Assembly (NCBI GenBank): GCA_018261655.1
Contig: JAGTSG010000006.1
Location: 1-48,849, forward strand
Length of the DNA stretch: 48,849 bases
DNA from: Pseudomonadota bacterium
Lineage (GTDB): Bacteria; Pseudomonadota; Gammaproteobacteria; Steroidobacterales; Steroidobacteraceae
Direction: 5' to 3'
Shown one piece after another: positions 24,799-33,401 of the stretch (positions are counted from its first letter, which is position 1; every line of letters starts with the position of its first letter). Made by a program: the position numbers and the translations under genes. Under the pieces are notes generated by a model, which searched no databases, had not been told where the DNA came from, and saw only the letters and a list, made by a program, of their open reading frames with translations.

Positions 24799-25734
24799 AT
24801 GAAAGCGCTCTCCATCCAAGGCCTGGCCAAGACGTACCGCAACGGCGTCCAGGCCCTCAGGGGAATCGACCTCGACGTCGAGGAAGGAGAGTTCTTCGCG
24901 CTGCTCGGCCCGAACGGCGCCGGCAAGACCACGGCGATCGGGATCATTTCCTCGCTGGTCACCAAGAGCGCCGGCACCGTCAGCGTCTTCGGCCACGACC
25001 TGGACCGTGAACCGGAGCAGGCCAAGTCCTGCCTCGGGCTCGTCCCGCAGGAAATCAATTTCAACATGTTCGAGAAGGTGTTCACGATCGTCGTGAACCA
25101 GGCCGGCTTCTACGGCATCCCGCGGCGCCAGGCGCGCGAGCAGGCGGAGAGGTACCTGCGCCAGCTGCAGCTCTGGGACAAGCGCGACTCGATTGCCCGG
25201 TCGCTCTCGGGCGGCATGAAGCGCCGGCTGATGATCGCCCGCGCGCTGGTGCACGAGCCGCGGCTGCTGATCCTCGACGAGCCGACGGCCGGCGTGGACA
25301 TCGAGATCCGGCGTTCCATGTGGGAGTTCCTGCGGGGGATCAACCACCGTGGCACGACCATCATCCTCACGACGCATTACCTCGAGGAGGCCGAGAACCT
25401 CTGCCGCCAGGTCGCGATCATCGACAAGGGCCGGATCACCGAGAACGACCGGATGGGCAACGTCATCCGCAAGCTGAACCAGGAGACGTTCGTCCTGAAC
25501 TTCCGCGACCCCCTGACGGCCCTGCCTCCGCTGCCGGGCTACGACGCGCGCCTGGTGGACGACCACACCCTGGAGGTGGAAGTCTCGAAGGAGCGCGGCC
25601 TGAACGACCTCTTCGCGTCGCTGTCCGCGGCCGGGGTCGTGGTGGTCAGCATGCGCAACAAGGTGAACCGGCTGGAGGAGCTGTTCATGCGGCTGGTCGA
25701 GTCCGGCGGCGCGCCGCAAGGCGGCGCGCGATGA
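24799..25734 (+). CDS. yadG: ABC transporter ATP-binding protein, YadG type
   Basis: The ATP-hydrolysing subunit of an ABC-2 type exporter. The 311-residue protein has Walker A GPNGAGKT at 37-44, the signature LSGGM at 136-140, Walker B LLILDEP at 156-162 and the switch His in THYLEEAE. A ~100-residue C-terminal extension typical of YadG/DrrA-like subunits follows. The E. coli YadGH substrate is not established. The TGA overlaps the start of the permease gene (ATGA), which marks them as a two-gene exporter. Confidence 0.93.
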   Translation: MKALSIQGLAKTYRNGVQALRGIDLDVEEGEFFALLGPNGAGKTTAIGIISSLVTKSAGTVSVFGHDLDREPEQAKSCLGLVPQEINFNMFEKVFTIVVNQAGFYGIPRRQAREQAERYLRQLQLWDKRDSIARSLSGGMKRRLMIARALVHEPRLLILDEPTAGVDIEIRRSMWEFLRGINHRGTTIILTTHYLEEAENLCRQVAIIDKGRITENDRMGNVIRKLNQETFVLNFRDPLTALPPLPGYDARLVDDHTLEVEVSKERGLNDLFASLSAAGVVVVSMRNKVNRLEELFMRLVESGGAPQGGAR

Positions 25735-26543
25735 ACGCGGTGACGGCAACGAGGCAGGTCTTCGGCGGTTCCGGCGCGCGCGTGCGCTGGGTGGGCTTCC
25801 AGACCATCGTCCTGCGCGAGTTCAGCCGCATCATCCGCATCTGGGGCCAGACCATCGTCCCGCCCGCGATCACGGCGACCCTGTACTTCGTGATCTTCGG
25901 CAGCCTGATCGGCCGGCGCATCGGCCAGATGGACGGCTTCGACTACATGCAGTACATCGCGCCGGGCCTGATCATGATGTCCGTGATCACCAACTCCTTC
26001 GGCAACGTGGTGTCGAGCTTCTTCGGCGCGAAGTTCGGCAAGCACGTCGAGGAACTCCTGGTGTCGCCGCTGCCCAACTGGCTGATCGTGCTGGGCTACG
26101 TCGCCGGCGGCGTGCTCCGGGGCCTCCTGGTCGGCGCGCTGGTGACCGCGGTCGCGCTGCTGTTCACCCACCTGCCGGTGCAGCATCCCTTCCTGATCAT
26201 CACCTCGGTGATCCTCACCTCGGTGGTGTTCTCGCTCGGCGGCTTCTTCAACGCGATCTTCGCCAAGAACTTCGAGCAGATCTCCTGGTTCCCGACCTTC
26301 GTGCTGACGCCGCTGACCTACCTCGGCGGCGTGTTCTACTCCGTGTCGCTGCTGCCCGGCTGGGCCGAACGGCTCTCCTACGCCAATCCGATCCTGTACA
26401 TGGTGAACGCCTTCCGCTACGGCTTCCTCGGCGCGAGCGACGTGGACATCGTCAAGGCCTTCGTGGTCACGGTAGGCGCGGCCATCGTCATGTTCGCGAT
26501 CGTGGTGTCGCTGATGAACCGCGGCACCGGGATCCGCGACTAG
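25731..26543 (+). CDS. yadH: ABC-2 type permease, YadH type
   Basis: The membrane subunit of the exporter encoded with yadG. The 270-residue product has six hydrophobic segments and the YadH/NodJ-like blocks LREFSRIIRIWGQTIVPP, QYIAPGLIMMSVITNSF and FPTFVLTPLTYLGGVFY. ATG at 25731 overlaps the stop of yadG. The length matches the family (256-270). Confidence 0.93.
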   Translation: MNAVTATRQVFGGSGARVRWVGFQTIVLREFSRIIRIWGQTIVPPAITATLYFVIFGSLIGRRIGQMDGFDYMQYIAPGLIMMSVITNSFGNVVSSFFGAKFGKHVEELLVSPLPNWLIVLGYVAGGVLRGLLVGALVTAVALLFTHLPVQHPFLIITSVILTSVVFSLGGFFNAIFAKNFEQISWFPTFVLTPLTYLGGVFYSVSLLPGWAERLSYANPILYMVNAFRYGFLGASDVDIVKAFVVTVGAAIVMFAIVVSLMNRGTGIRD

Positions 26544-26560
26544 CCCGGGCGGTCGGGGCC

Positions 26561-27238
26561 ATGTGCGGGCGCTACGCGTTCTTCTCGCCGGCGGAGGCCG
26601 TGAAGCGGGTCTTCGGCCTGGCGTACGCGCCCGAGCTCGCGCCGCGCTACAACATCGCGCCGACGCAACCGGTGCCGGTGCTGCGCGAGACCCGGCAGGG
26701 CGACCGTGAAGTGGCGCTGCTGCACTGGGGCCTGATCCCGTCCTGGGCGAAGGACAGATCCATCGGCAACCGGATGATCAACGCGCGCGCGGAGACGCTG
26801 GCGGAGCGTCCCGCCTATCGCAGCGCCTACCGCGACCGCCGTTGCCTCGTGCTGGCCGACGGCTGGTATGAATGGCAGGTGGCGCCGTCCGGCAAGCAGC
26901 CCTGGTTCATCCGTTCGGCCAGCGGCCTGCCGATGGGACTCGCGGGACTGTGGGAGAGCTGGCGCGACCCGGCAAGCGGCGAGACGACGGAGTCCTGCAC
27001 GATCGTGACGATCGACGCGCCGGCCCCGCTCGCGGAGATCCACGGGCGGATGCCGGCCGTGGTGCCCGCAGCAGGCGTCGATGCCTGGCTCGACCTGAAG
27101 TCGCGCGACGTCGCCGCGCTGTCGCGCTGGCTCGCCGCCCCGGATCCCGCGACGCTCCGCAGCTGGCCGGTGAGCCGTCGCGTCAACGATCCGCGCCACG
27201 AAGGCGCGGAACTGGTGGAGCCTGAAGCGTCGCCCTGA
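26561..27238 (+). CDS. yedK: SRAP-family abasic-site crosslinking protein (YedK/HMCES type)
   Basis: SRAP proteins form a thiazolidine crosslink to abasic sites in single-stranded DNA, shielding them during replication. The 225-residue product shows all the family residues: Cys2 after Met1, Asn74 in the INARAET block, Glu104 in GWYEW and His161 in IHGRMP. The usual Asp of IHDRMP is Gly here. ATG at 26561 exposes Cys2 after Met removal and is therefore well supported. It lies 17 bases after yadH on the same strand, possibly by read-through. Confidence 0.94.
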   Translation: MCGRYAFFSPAEAVKRVFGLAYAPELAPRYNIAPTQPVPVLRETRQGDREVALLHWGLIPSWAKDRSIGNRMINARAETLAERPAYRSAYRDRRCLVLADGWYEWQVAPSGKQPWFIRSASGLPMGLAGLWESWRDPASGETTESCTIVTIDAPAPLAEIHGRMPAVVPAAGVDAWLDLKSRDVAALSRWLAAPDPATLRSWPVSRRVNDPRHEGAELVEPEASP

Positions 27239-27255
27239 CCGGGCCCGTCGCCGCC

Positions 27256-27849
27256 TTACTTCTGGACCCAGCGGCCAGCAGCGTCCTGGTACCACCAGCC
27301 GGCACGGGCCTTGGCGATCCAGCGCTCCGCGAAGGTCTTGCGGATGTCGTTCTCCCACTCGGCGTGGCTGTTGGCGGCGGCGATCTCGCGGTACAGCGCG
27401 TCGCGATCACCGTTCTCGTCGGCGACCAGCTGGCGCACGGCATTGCGCTCGGCCAGCGGCACGGCGTTGGCATCGCGGATCTCGATGAGGCCGTTTGCCG
27501 TCAGGCCGACGGCGCCGGCGTCGTAGTACTTCGCCAGCTGTCCGTGGCGGGACTCCATCGACGCGGTGAGCTTGCGGACCGCCGGCGTCGACACGTTGAG
27601 GTCGGCCTGCGCGTTGGCGGCCGGGATGACCAGGTCCAGCGCGCCGCGCGCGGCGGCCAGCAGCACCTCGGCGGGGCCGCGCGGCAGCGACGACTGTTCC
27701 TGTCCCTTGCCTTCCGGGCCCCAGACGTCCTCGATGATGCGGTCGGCGGCCTTTTCGGCTGCGGCCTCCGGGAAATAGACGTTGATGGTCACGCAGGCGG
27801 CCAGCACCAGGCCTGCGGTCGCGATCGCGGCGGTCATCCAGCGCATCAT
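27256..27849 (-). CDS. ydbL: YdbL-family (DUF1318) lipoprotein
   Basis: A 197-residue predicted lipoprotein: the N-terminus ends in the lipobox LAAC with Cys19, followed by VTINVYFPEAAAEKAADRII. The C-terminal half is the DUF1318/YdbL domain, with a periplasmic NRXLY-like helical region and the conserved ending ARAGWWYQDAAGRWVQK. In E. coli, YdbL works with YdbH and the lipoprotein YnbE in lipid transport between the membranes. Here it follows ydbH by 114 bases with no YnbE-sized gene between. ATG at 27849 has AAGGAG about 9 bases upstream. It converges with the SRAP gene. Confidence 0.88.
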   Translation of the reverse strand: MMRWMTAAIATAGLVLAACVTINVYFPEAAAEKAADRIIEDVWGPEGKGQEQSSLPRGPAEVLLAAARGALDLVIPAANAQADLNVSTPAVRKLTASMESRHGQLAKYYDAGAVGLTANGLIEIRDANAVPLAERNAVRQLVADENGDRDALYREIAAANSHAEWENDIRKTFAERWIAKARAGWWYQDAAGRWVQK

Positions 27850-27963
27850 GTCTTCAGGCTCCTTGCCGGCAATCCCGGCGGCCATGTTGTCCCCAGGCAG
27901 CTGAACACTGTCTGAACCCCGGTAAGCTTACCCGAACCGGGCAACCACCGGACCTGCGCGCGG

Positions 27964-30090
27964 TCACTCGATGACCGGTCCCGGGGACGCCCCGATCGCC
28001 GCGAGCTGGCGCACGAGCCGGCTCCAGGCGACCTGCCGCTGGCTGCCGATGACGTCGATGCGTGGCAGGCCGGAGCCCTTGACGATGTAGTAGCCGGCGT
28101 CGGCCCGCGCGACCCCGTCCATGTGACAGACGTCGTTCTCGAGCCTGCACGAGAGCCCCAGCCGGTCGTAGCGGAAACTGTCGAAGAACTGCAGGAACCC
28201 GCCCTGCAGGGCGGCGGCGACGCCGCCGCCGCTGCCGCCGCCGATGCTCGACAGGTTGGACACGGCACGCTGGTCGATGCGCCGCGGCGAGCGGTCACCG
28301 GGCGTCGAATAGAAGCGGGCGTCGAAGGCGACCGGCATCCAGTCGAAGGTCTCGAGGCCCGCGATGCGGCCGGACAGCCGGCCGGTGATCATGCCGAACT
28401 CGAAGGTGCTCGTGACCTGCGCAAGGTCCAGCCTCTCCACGTCGATGTCGGCGAACAGCTGCGGGAACTCGCCGAGCGGGTCGCGCAGCCGCAGGTTGCG
28501 GATCGTCACGGTGCCGTCGAAGGCCTGCGCCTCGATGTTGCCGCCGAGCGTCACGAGCCCGTCGGCGAGCTCGAGGCGCGGGATCCGGCCGGCGATGGTG
28601 CCGGAGAACTCCGGCCAGCCGAGTGCGCGCGTCAGCTGTCCGACGCTGATAGGCCTGAGTTCGGCGTCGAAGCGCAGGTACATGGCCGGGTCGCCGGCGT
28701 GCCGGATCCGCAGCGTCTGGATCGCGAGCCCGCCGTCGAACAGCGGGATCAGCACCGGGTCGAGCAGCCGGAAGTGATTGCCGGTCGTGGTAAACGGGAT
28801 TTCCACCGGCCCGAACGCCAGGCCCCACAGCCGCGCCGACCGCCACGACAGCCGCGACTTGAAGATCGCGCTGTCCGAGTCCGGCGCGAGGGCGTTTCGC
28901 AGGCGCTCGTCGAACCAGGTGAACCGCCCCGCAAGCCCTTCGATGCCGATCGCGCCGGTGATGCTGTCCAGCGTCACGTCCTCCAGCTCGATGGCGATGC
29001 GGTTCGGCAGGCCCTCCGCGACGCCGACCTCGCCGCGGAGCCGTCCCAGGCCCTGCAGGTCCGAGAACTCCGTGCCCACCAGGAACGGGGCCACGTAGAT
29101 CGGCAGCGCGCCGGCTACCGCGATGTCGTGCAGCTGCAGCGTGCCTTCGCGGAGCAGCGTCTCGCCCTCGAGGTCGAGCGTCGCCCGGCCCTCGACCGCG
29201 CCGACGTCCTGCTGCTCGAGCCGGTAGTGCGCGACCGCGAGTGACGCGGCATTGCCCGCGAGGATGCCGGTGAATTCCACCTTCGCCGGATGCGCCCCGA
29301 GGTCCAGGAAGACCGGCTCGAAGTAGGCCTGGCCTTCGCGGGCGACGAGGCGGGCATCGACCTGCCAGTCGCCCGTGCGGGATCGCCAGGTGAAGGCCGC
29401 GTCGGCCTCGAGCGCCAGTCCTTCCCCGGCGATCGCCCCGGACTCGTCCGTGAATGAGAGCGCCGCGAACGAGCCCTGCAGCCGCGCGCTGTCGAGCTCG
29501 GTCCCGGTGCCGGTCGCCTCGACCGAGCCCTCCGACCGGCCCTGCAGGGTCAGCCAGTCCGGCAGCAGGTCGGCGAACATCGGTATCGCGCCGAGGCGGC
29601 CCGGATCGACGGCGGCAAACCCGGCGGTGGCCCGCCAGCCGCCGTGCTGCGACTCGATCCGGAGCGACACGTCTCCGCCCGCCAGCTTCAATGCGGGAAG
29701 CTCCACGCGCCAACGGTCGTCGCCCAGCACGGACAGCGACACGGGCGTCTGCTGGCGGCCGGCCTCGCCGAAGCGCCCGGACAGGCGGCCGGCGCGGCAG
29801 TCGAGGCGCCCGGACGAAACCGCAACCTGCCCGCATGCGAAGCGAAGGTCAGTGACGGCGCCGATCGCCGCTAGGCCGTCGACGCGCATTGCGTAGACTG
29901 TAAGCCCGAGGCTGGAGCCCGCGCCGGGCGCGAGGGAGACATCGACCCCATGAGCCTCAACATCCTGCCACTCGATGTCGTCCGCCCGGACCTGCAGGCG
30001 GCTGGCGCCCGCGGCGACCGGCGCGTGGGCGAGCGCGACCAGGGCCCCGATCGCCAGCGGCAGCCAGGAGGCAACCCGGTGTCTGTCCAT
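27964..30090 (-). CDS. ydbH: YdbH-family intermembrane lipid-transport protein (AsmA-like)
   Basis: YdbH is an AsmA-like bridge protein of the TamB/YhdP group that moves phospholipids between the inner and outer membranes. The 708-residue product has an N-terminal membrane segment (about residues 8-28), a long beta-strand body, and the recognisable YdbH C-terminus (GYYIVKGSGLPRIDVIG). It is a little shorter than E. coli YdbH (879). The ATG at 30090 has no clear ribosome-binding site. Its first 12 bases overlap, head to head, the start of the DUF6279 gene. Confidence 0.88.
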   Translation of the reverse strand: MDRHRVASWLPLAIGALVALAHAPVAAGASRLQVRADDIEWQDVEAHGVDVSLAPGAGSSLGLTVYAMRVDGLAAIGAVTDLRFACGQVAVSSGRLDCRAGRLSGRFGEAGRQQTPVSLSVLGDDRWRVELPALKLAGGDVSLRIESQHGGWRATAGFAAVDPGRLGAIPMFADLLPDWLTLQGRSEGSVEATGTGTELDSARLQGSFAALSFTDESGAIAGEGLALEADAAFTWRSRTGDWQVDARLVAREGQAYFEPVFLDLGAHPAKVEFTGILAGNAASLAVAHYRLEQQDVGAVEGRATLDLEGETLLREGTLQLHDIAVAGALPIYVAPFLVGTEFSDLQGLGRLRGEVGVAEGLPNRIAIELEDVTLDSITGAIGIEGLAGRFTWFDERLRNALAPDSDSAIFKSRLSWRSARLWGLAFGPVEIPFTTTGNHFRLLDPVLIPLFDGGLAIQTLRIRHAGDPAMYLRFDAELRPISVGQLTRALGWPEFSGTIAGRIPRLELADGLVTLGGNIEAQAFDGTVTIRNLRLRDPLGEFPQLFADIDVERLDLAQVTSTFEFGMITGRLSGRIAGLETFDWMPVAFDARFYSTPGDRSPRRIDQRAVSNLSSIGGGSGGGVAAALQGGFLQFFDSFRYDRLGLSCRLENDVCHMDGVARADAGYYIVKGSGLPRIDVIGSQRQVAWSRLVRQLAAIGASPGPVIE

Positions 30091-30975
30091 GCGTGGATTA
30101 GTGACCCGCGCCCGCCGGCCGTCAAGCGTCGCGCGCGCGGCTGGTCCTGGCTGCTGGCGGGTTGCCTGCTGCTCGCCGGCTGCAGCGGCGCGAAGGTCGT
30201 CTACGAACAGCTCGACGTGCTGCTGCCCTGGTACTTCCGCGACTACGTGGATCTCGACACCGGACAGCGCCGGCAGCTGGAGCAGGCCGTGGACAGCCTG
30301 CTGGTCTGGCACCGGGAGTCCGAGATCGGGCGGTACGCTGCCTTCCTCCGCGAACTGGAGCGGGACGCCGCGGCGCCGCTCGGGCTGGATCGCTTCCGCG
30401 CCGCGCGCCTGGAACTCGACGCATTCTGGGACGACGTGGCGCAGCGCCTCGCCCCGGAGGCCGCGGCGCTGCTGTCAACATTGAGCGACGAGCAGGTGGA
30501 TGCCCTGTTCGCGCGGATGGCACGGGACGACGCGAAGCTGGCCCGGGAGGCGCAGGCGCGAAGCCAGGAGGAGCGGGTCGAGCGGCGCGAGCGGGCCCTG
30601 CGCCGCCAGCTCGAGCGCTGGGTGGGCGGGCTCGACGGCCGCCAGGAGTCGCTCGTGGCGGCCTGCGCCGCCGAGCTGCGCGCGGATCCGGGAGGCTGGA
30701 TCGCCAGCCGGCAGGCCTGGGCCGCCGCGCTGCGCGAAGCCCTGTCCGGACGACAGGACGCTGCGCGCTTCGGGCCGCGCCTGGAGCGGCTCCTGGCGGA
30801 GGGCGAGAGCTTCTGGGATCCCGGATATCGCCGTCAGTTCGACGCCGACCGGGAACGCGTGCTCAGGCTGTTCGCCGAGATCGACGCCTCCCTGACGACG
30901 AAGCAGCGTTCCACGCTGCGTGCCCGGCTCGAACGCTGGGCGCTCGACCTCGAGTCGATCGCCGGCGGGGCGTGA
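30079..30975 (+). CDS. DUF6279-family lipoprotein
   Basis: A 298-residue predicted lipoprotein. The lipobox LLAGC (Cys35) is followed by SGAKVVYEQLDVLLPWYFRDYV, which is the typical opening of DUF6279 lipoproteins. The remainder is a charged, mostly helical domain ending near LTTKQRSTLRARLERW. The function is unknown. GTG at 30079 was chosen because a perfect AGGAGG lies 7 bases upstream. This places the start, and the ribosome-binding site in full, opposite the beginning of ydbH and its leader, with a 12-base head-to-head overlap of coding sequence. Confidence 0.82.
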   Translation: MSVHAWISDPRPPAVKRRARGWSWLLAGCLLLAGCSGAKVVYEQLDVLLPWYFRDYVDLDTGQRRQLEQAVDSLLVWHRESEIGRYAAFLRELERDAAAPLGLDRFRAARLELDAFWDDVAQRLAPEAAALLSTLSDEQVDALFARMARDDAKLAREAQARSQEERVERRERALRRQLERWVGGLDGRQESLVAACAAELRADPGGWIASRQAWAAALREALSGRQDAARFGPRLERLLAEGESFWDPGYRRQFDADRERVLRLFAEIDASLTTKQRSTLRARLERWALDLESIAGGA

Positions 30976-31048
30976 ACGGGTTCAAGGCGGGCGCCGCGAC
31001 GCCCCTGCGGTGCGCTAAACTCGCCGCAGCGCAACCCCGGGGGTGCAG

Positions 31049-32365
31049 ATGGCGGCCAAGCGCGCGCTGGTGGTGGACGACTCGAAATCGGCAAGGGTCG
31101 TCCTGAGCAGGATGCTCGAAAAATACGGCATCGCCGTCGACACCGCCGATTCGGCCGAGATGGCCCTCGACTTCCTCAGGCGCGAGCACCCCGACGTCGT
31201 CTTCATGGATCACCTGATGCCCGGCATGGACGGGCTCCAGGCGGTCAGGATCCTCAAGGCGGACCCGGCCACCGCGGCGATCCCGGTCGTGATGTACACC
31301 TCGCAGGAAGGCGAGCTGTACGTCGGCCAGGCCAAGGCGCTCGGCGCGGTCGGCGTGCTGCCGAAGACGGTCAAGCCAATCGACGTCACCAAGGTTCTCT
31401 ACCAGCTGCGACTCCTGCCGGACCGTCGCGACGACCATCCGTCGCAGCTGCAGCCGGTCGAGCCCGCCGGCGAGCAGCGCGCGCCGGTCGAGCCGGCCGC
31501 GCCGGCCGAGGCGCCCGTCGTCGACGCGCGTACGCGCGGCTTCGTCGAGGCCATGCTCAAGGAGCAGAGCCTGGAGTTGCGGCGCTTCATGGTCGCCGCG
31601 CTCGACAGCCACGCGCAGCGCCTGGTGGCCGAGCTGAAGCGGCCGGAACCCGAGGCGCCCGAGAAGCCGGCCCCGGTCGAGGCGCCGGCGCGCGAGCATC
31701 CCTGGCCATGGATCCTGGCATTCGCGGCGGCGCTGCTCGCCCTCGTCGTGCTGGCGAGCCTTTACTGGCAGTCGGCGCAGACGGCCCGCGAAGTCGGGCA
31801 GGCGCGCGAGCGGCTCGAGCGCGAGTCGGCGGCCCTGCAGTCGACGCTCGAGCAGGTGCGGGAGGCGGGACGTGCCGAGCCACCGGCCGCAGCGCCGGCG
31901 CCTGCTCCGCGCGCCCGGGTCGAGGTCATTCCCGTGCCCTATGGCGAGCCGCCGTTGTCGCCGGGCCGCCTCGAGGCCCTGCGCACGCTCCTGGCGGGAC
32001 TCGAGCGCGGCGGCTTTGCCGGTACGGTGACCGTCGAGACGGTGCCGGGAGAGTTCTGCCTCGAAGGCAGCGCCGAGGACGGCTACTCGCTGGCGCAGCC
32101 GGAGCAGCCGGCGTCGGCCTGTGAATACCGCGGCAACCCCTACGACGAGTCGCTGGCTGGCGCCGCACGACAGCCCGTCGCTTTTGCGAACCTCGCCGCC
32201 TCCGTGCGCCGGCGCACCGAGGGCAGGATCCAGCTTGCGCTGCTGCAAGGCGCGGCCGATCACGTGGTCGTCGCCTATCCGGCTGTCGCGCGCGCGACCG
32301 CGGGCGCGTGGAACGAGGCTGCCTCGGCGAACAACCGGCTCGAGATCTCGGTCCTGGCGAAGTAG
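31049..32365 (+). CDS. Membrane-anchored response-regulator protein with periplasmic domain
   Basis: A 438-residue protein of unusual layout. Residues 1-120 are a REC domain with the acidic pair Asp10/Asp11, phospho-acceptor Asp54 (FMDHLMPGMDG), switch Thr84 and Lys106 (LPKTVKP). A Pro/Glu-rich linker and a helical stretch follow. A single membrane helix at about 219-240 comes next, then a short coiled coil (243-273), a Pro/Ala linker and a C-terminal domain (290-438). The ending NNRLEISVL recalls OmpA-like peptidoglycan-binding domains. There is no DNA-binding or enzymatic output domain. ATG at 31049 with GGGGG ahead is preferred to GTG at 31043. No sensor kinase is nearby. Confidence 0.8.
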   Translation: MAAKRALVVDDSKSARVVLSRMLEKYGIAVDTADSAEMALDFLRREHPDVVFMDHLMPGMDGLQAVRILKADPATAAIPVVMYTSQEGELYVGQAKALGAVGVLPKTVKPIDVTKVLYQLRLLPDRRDDHPSQLQPVEPAGEQRAPVEPAAPAEAPVVDARTRGFVEAMLKEQSLELRRFMVAALDSHAQRLVAELKRPEPEAPEKPAPVEAPAREHPWPWILAFAAALLALVVLASLYWQSAQTAREVGQARERLERESAALQSTLEQVREAGRAEPPAAAPAPAPRARVEVIPVPYGEPPLSPGRLEALRTLLAGLERGGFAGTVTVETVPGEFCLEGSAEDGYSLAQPEQPASACEYRGNPYDESLAGAARQPVAFANLAASVRRRTEGRIQLALLQGAADHVVVAYPAVARATAGAWNEAASANNRLEISVLAK

Positions 32366-32399
32366 TCCGCCGCGCCGCCGCCTCCTGCCCGCGCCAGCC

Positions 32400-33401
32400 A
32401 TGGAAGACATCGCGCGCATCCTCGACTTCAGGCCGCCTGCCTGGCTCAGGAACCCCCACCTCCAGTCCGTGCTGCCGAGCCTCCCGCTCAGGCATCCGGC
32501 GATGGCACGCCGTGCGCGGACGCTGCTCGAGGCGAGTACGCCGCGGGTGCTCGAATGCGGGGACGATGCGCGGCTGCTGGCTCTGGTCGCGACGCAGGAG
32601 GCGCTCGGCCGGGACCGGCCGCGGAGGGCGGTCGTGCTGCTGCACGGGTGGGAAGGCAGTGCCGACTCGCTGTACCTGCTGTCGCTCGGGCAGGCGGCGC
32701 TCGATGCCGGGTTCGACGTCATCAGGCTCAACCTGCGTGACCACGGGCCGACGCACCACCTGAACCGGGAGTTGTTCCACTCCTGCCGCATCGCCGAGGT
32801 GGTCGCCGCCGTGGGGCGGCTTCAGGCGCTGCACCCGGGCCAGGAGATGTCCCTCGCCGGCTTCTCCCTGGGCGGCAATTTCGCCCTGCGGGTGGGCGCG
32901 AGGGCCGCCGCCGCGGGCCTCCGGCTCCGGCGCATCGTCGCGGTATGTCCGGTGCTCGATCCGGCGGTGACGCTCGACGCGCTGGAGCGCGGTCCCGCGC
33001 TGTACCGCGAGTACTTCCTGCTGAAGTGGCGCAGGTCGCTGCGCAGGAAGCAGGCGGCCTGGCCGGGCGAGTACGATTTCGCCGACCTCATCGGCGAGAA
33101 GTCGCTGACCGGCATGACGGCGCGGATGGTGGAACGGTACACGGACTTCCCCAGCCTCGCGTCCTACCTGCGCGGCTATGCCATCACCGGCGAGGCGCTC
33201 GCCACCCTGGAGACCCAAAGCCGCCTCATCACCTCCATGGACGATCCGATGATCCTGCCCGGGGAGCTGCGCCAGCTGAAGCGCGTTCCGGCCCTGGACG
33301 TGACGCTGACCCGCTTCGGCGGACACTGCGGGTTCGTGGACAGCCTGCGCGGGCCCACCTGGATCGACCGCGAGATCCTGGCGGAGCTGCTCCGCGACTG
33401 A
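32400..33401 (+). CDS. YheT-family alpha/beta hydrolase
   Basis: A 333-residue alpha/beta hydrolase of the YheT/ABHD1-3 type. Family blocks are PPAWLRNPHLQSVLPSL near the N-terminus, an oxyanion-region LLHGWEG, and the nucleophile elbow GFSLGGN with Ser156. A late Asp (SMDDPMILP) and His (GGHCGFVD) complete the triad. The substrate is unknown; eukaryotic relatives act on phospholipids and acylglycerols. It starts 34 bases after the response-regulator gene and its stop abuts that of the convergent kinase gene. Confidence 0.9.
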   Translation: MEDIARILDFRPPAWLRNPHLQSVLPSLPLRHPAMARRARTLLEASTPRVLECGDDARLLALVATQEALGRDRPRRAVVLLHGWEGSADSLYLLSLGQAALDAGFDVIRLNLRDHGPTHHLNRELFHSCRIAEVVAAVGRLQALHPGQEMSLAGFSLGGNFALRVGARAAAAGLRLRRIVAVCPVLDPAVTLDALERGPALYREYFLLKWRRSLRRKQAAWPGEYDFADLIGEKSLTGMTARMVERYTDFPSLASYLRGYAITGEALATLETQSRLITSMDDPMILPGELRQLKRVPALDVTLTRFGGHCGFVDSLRGPTWIDREILAELLRD

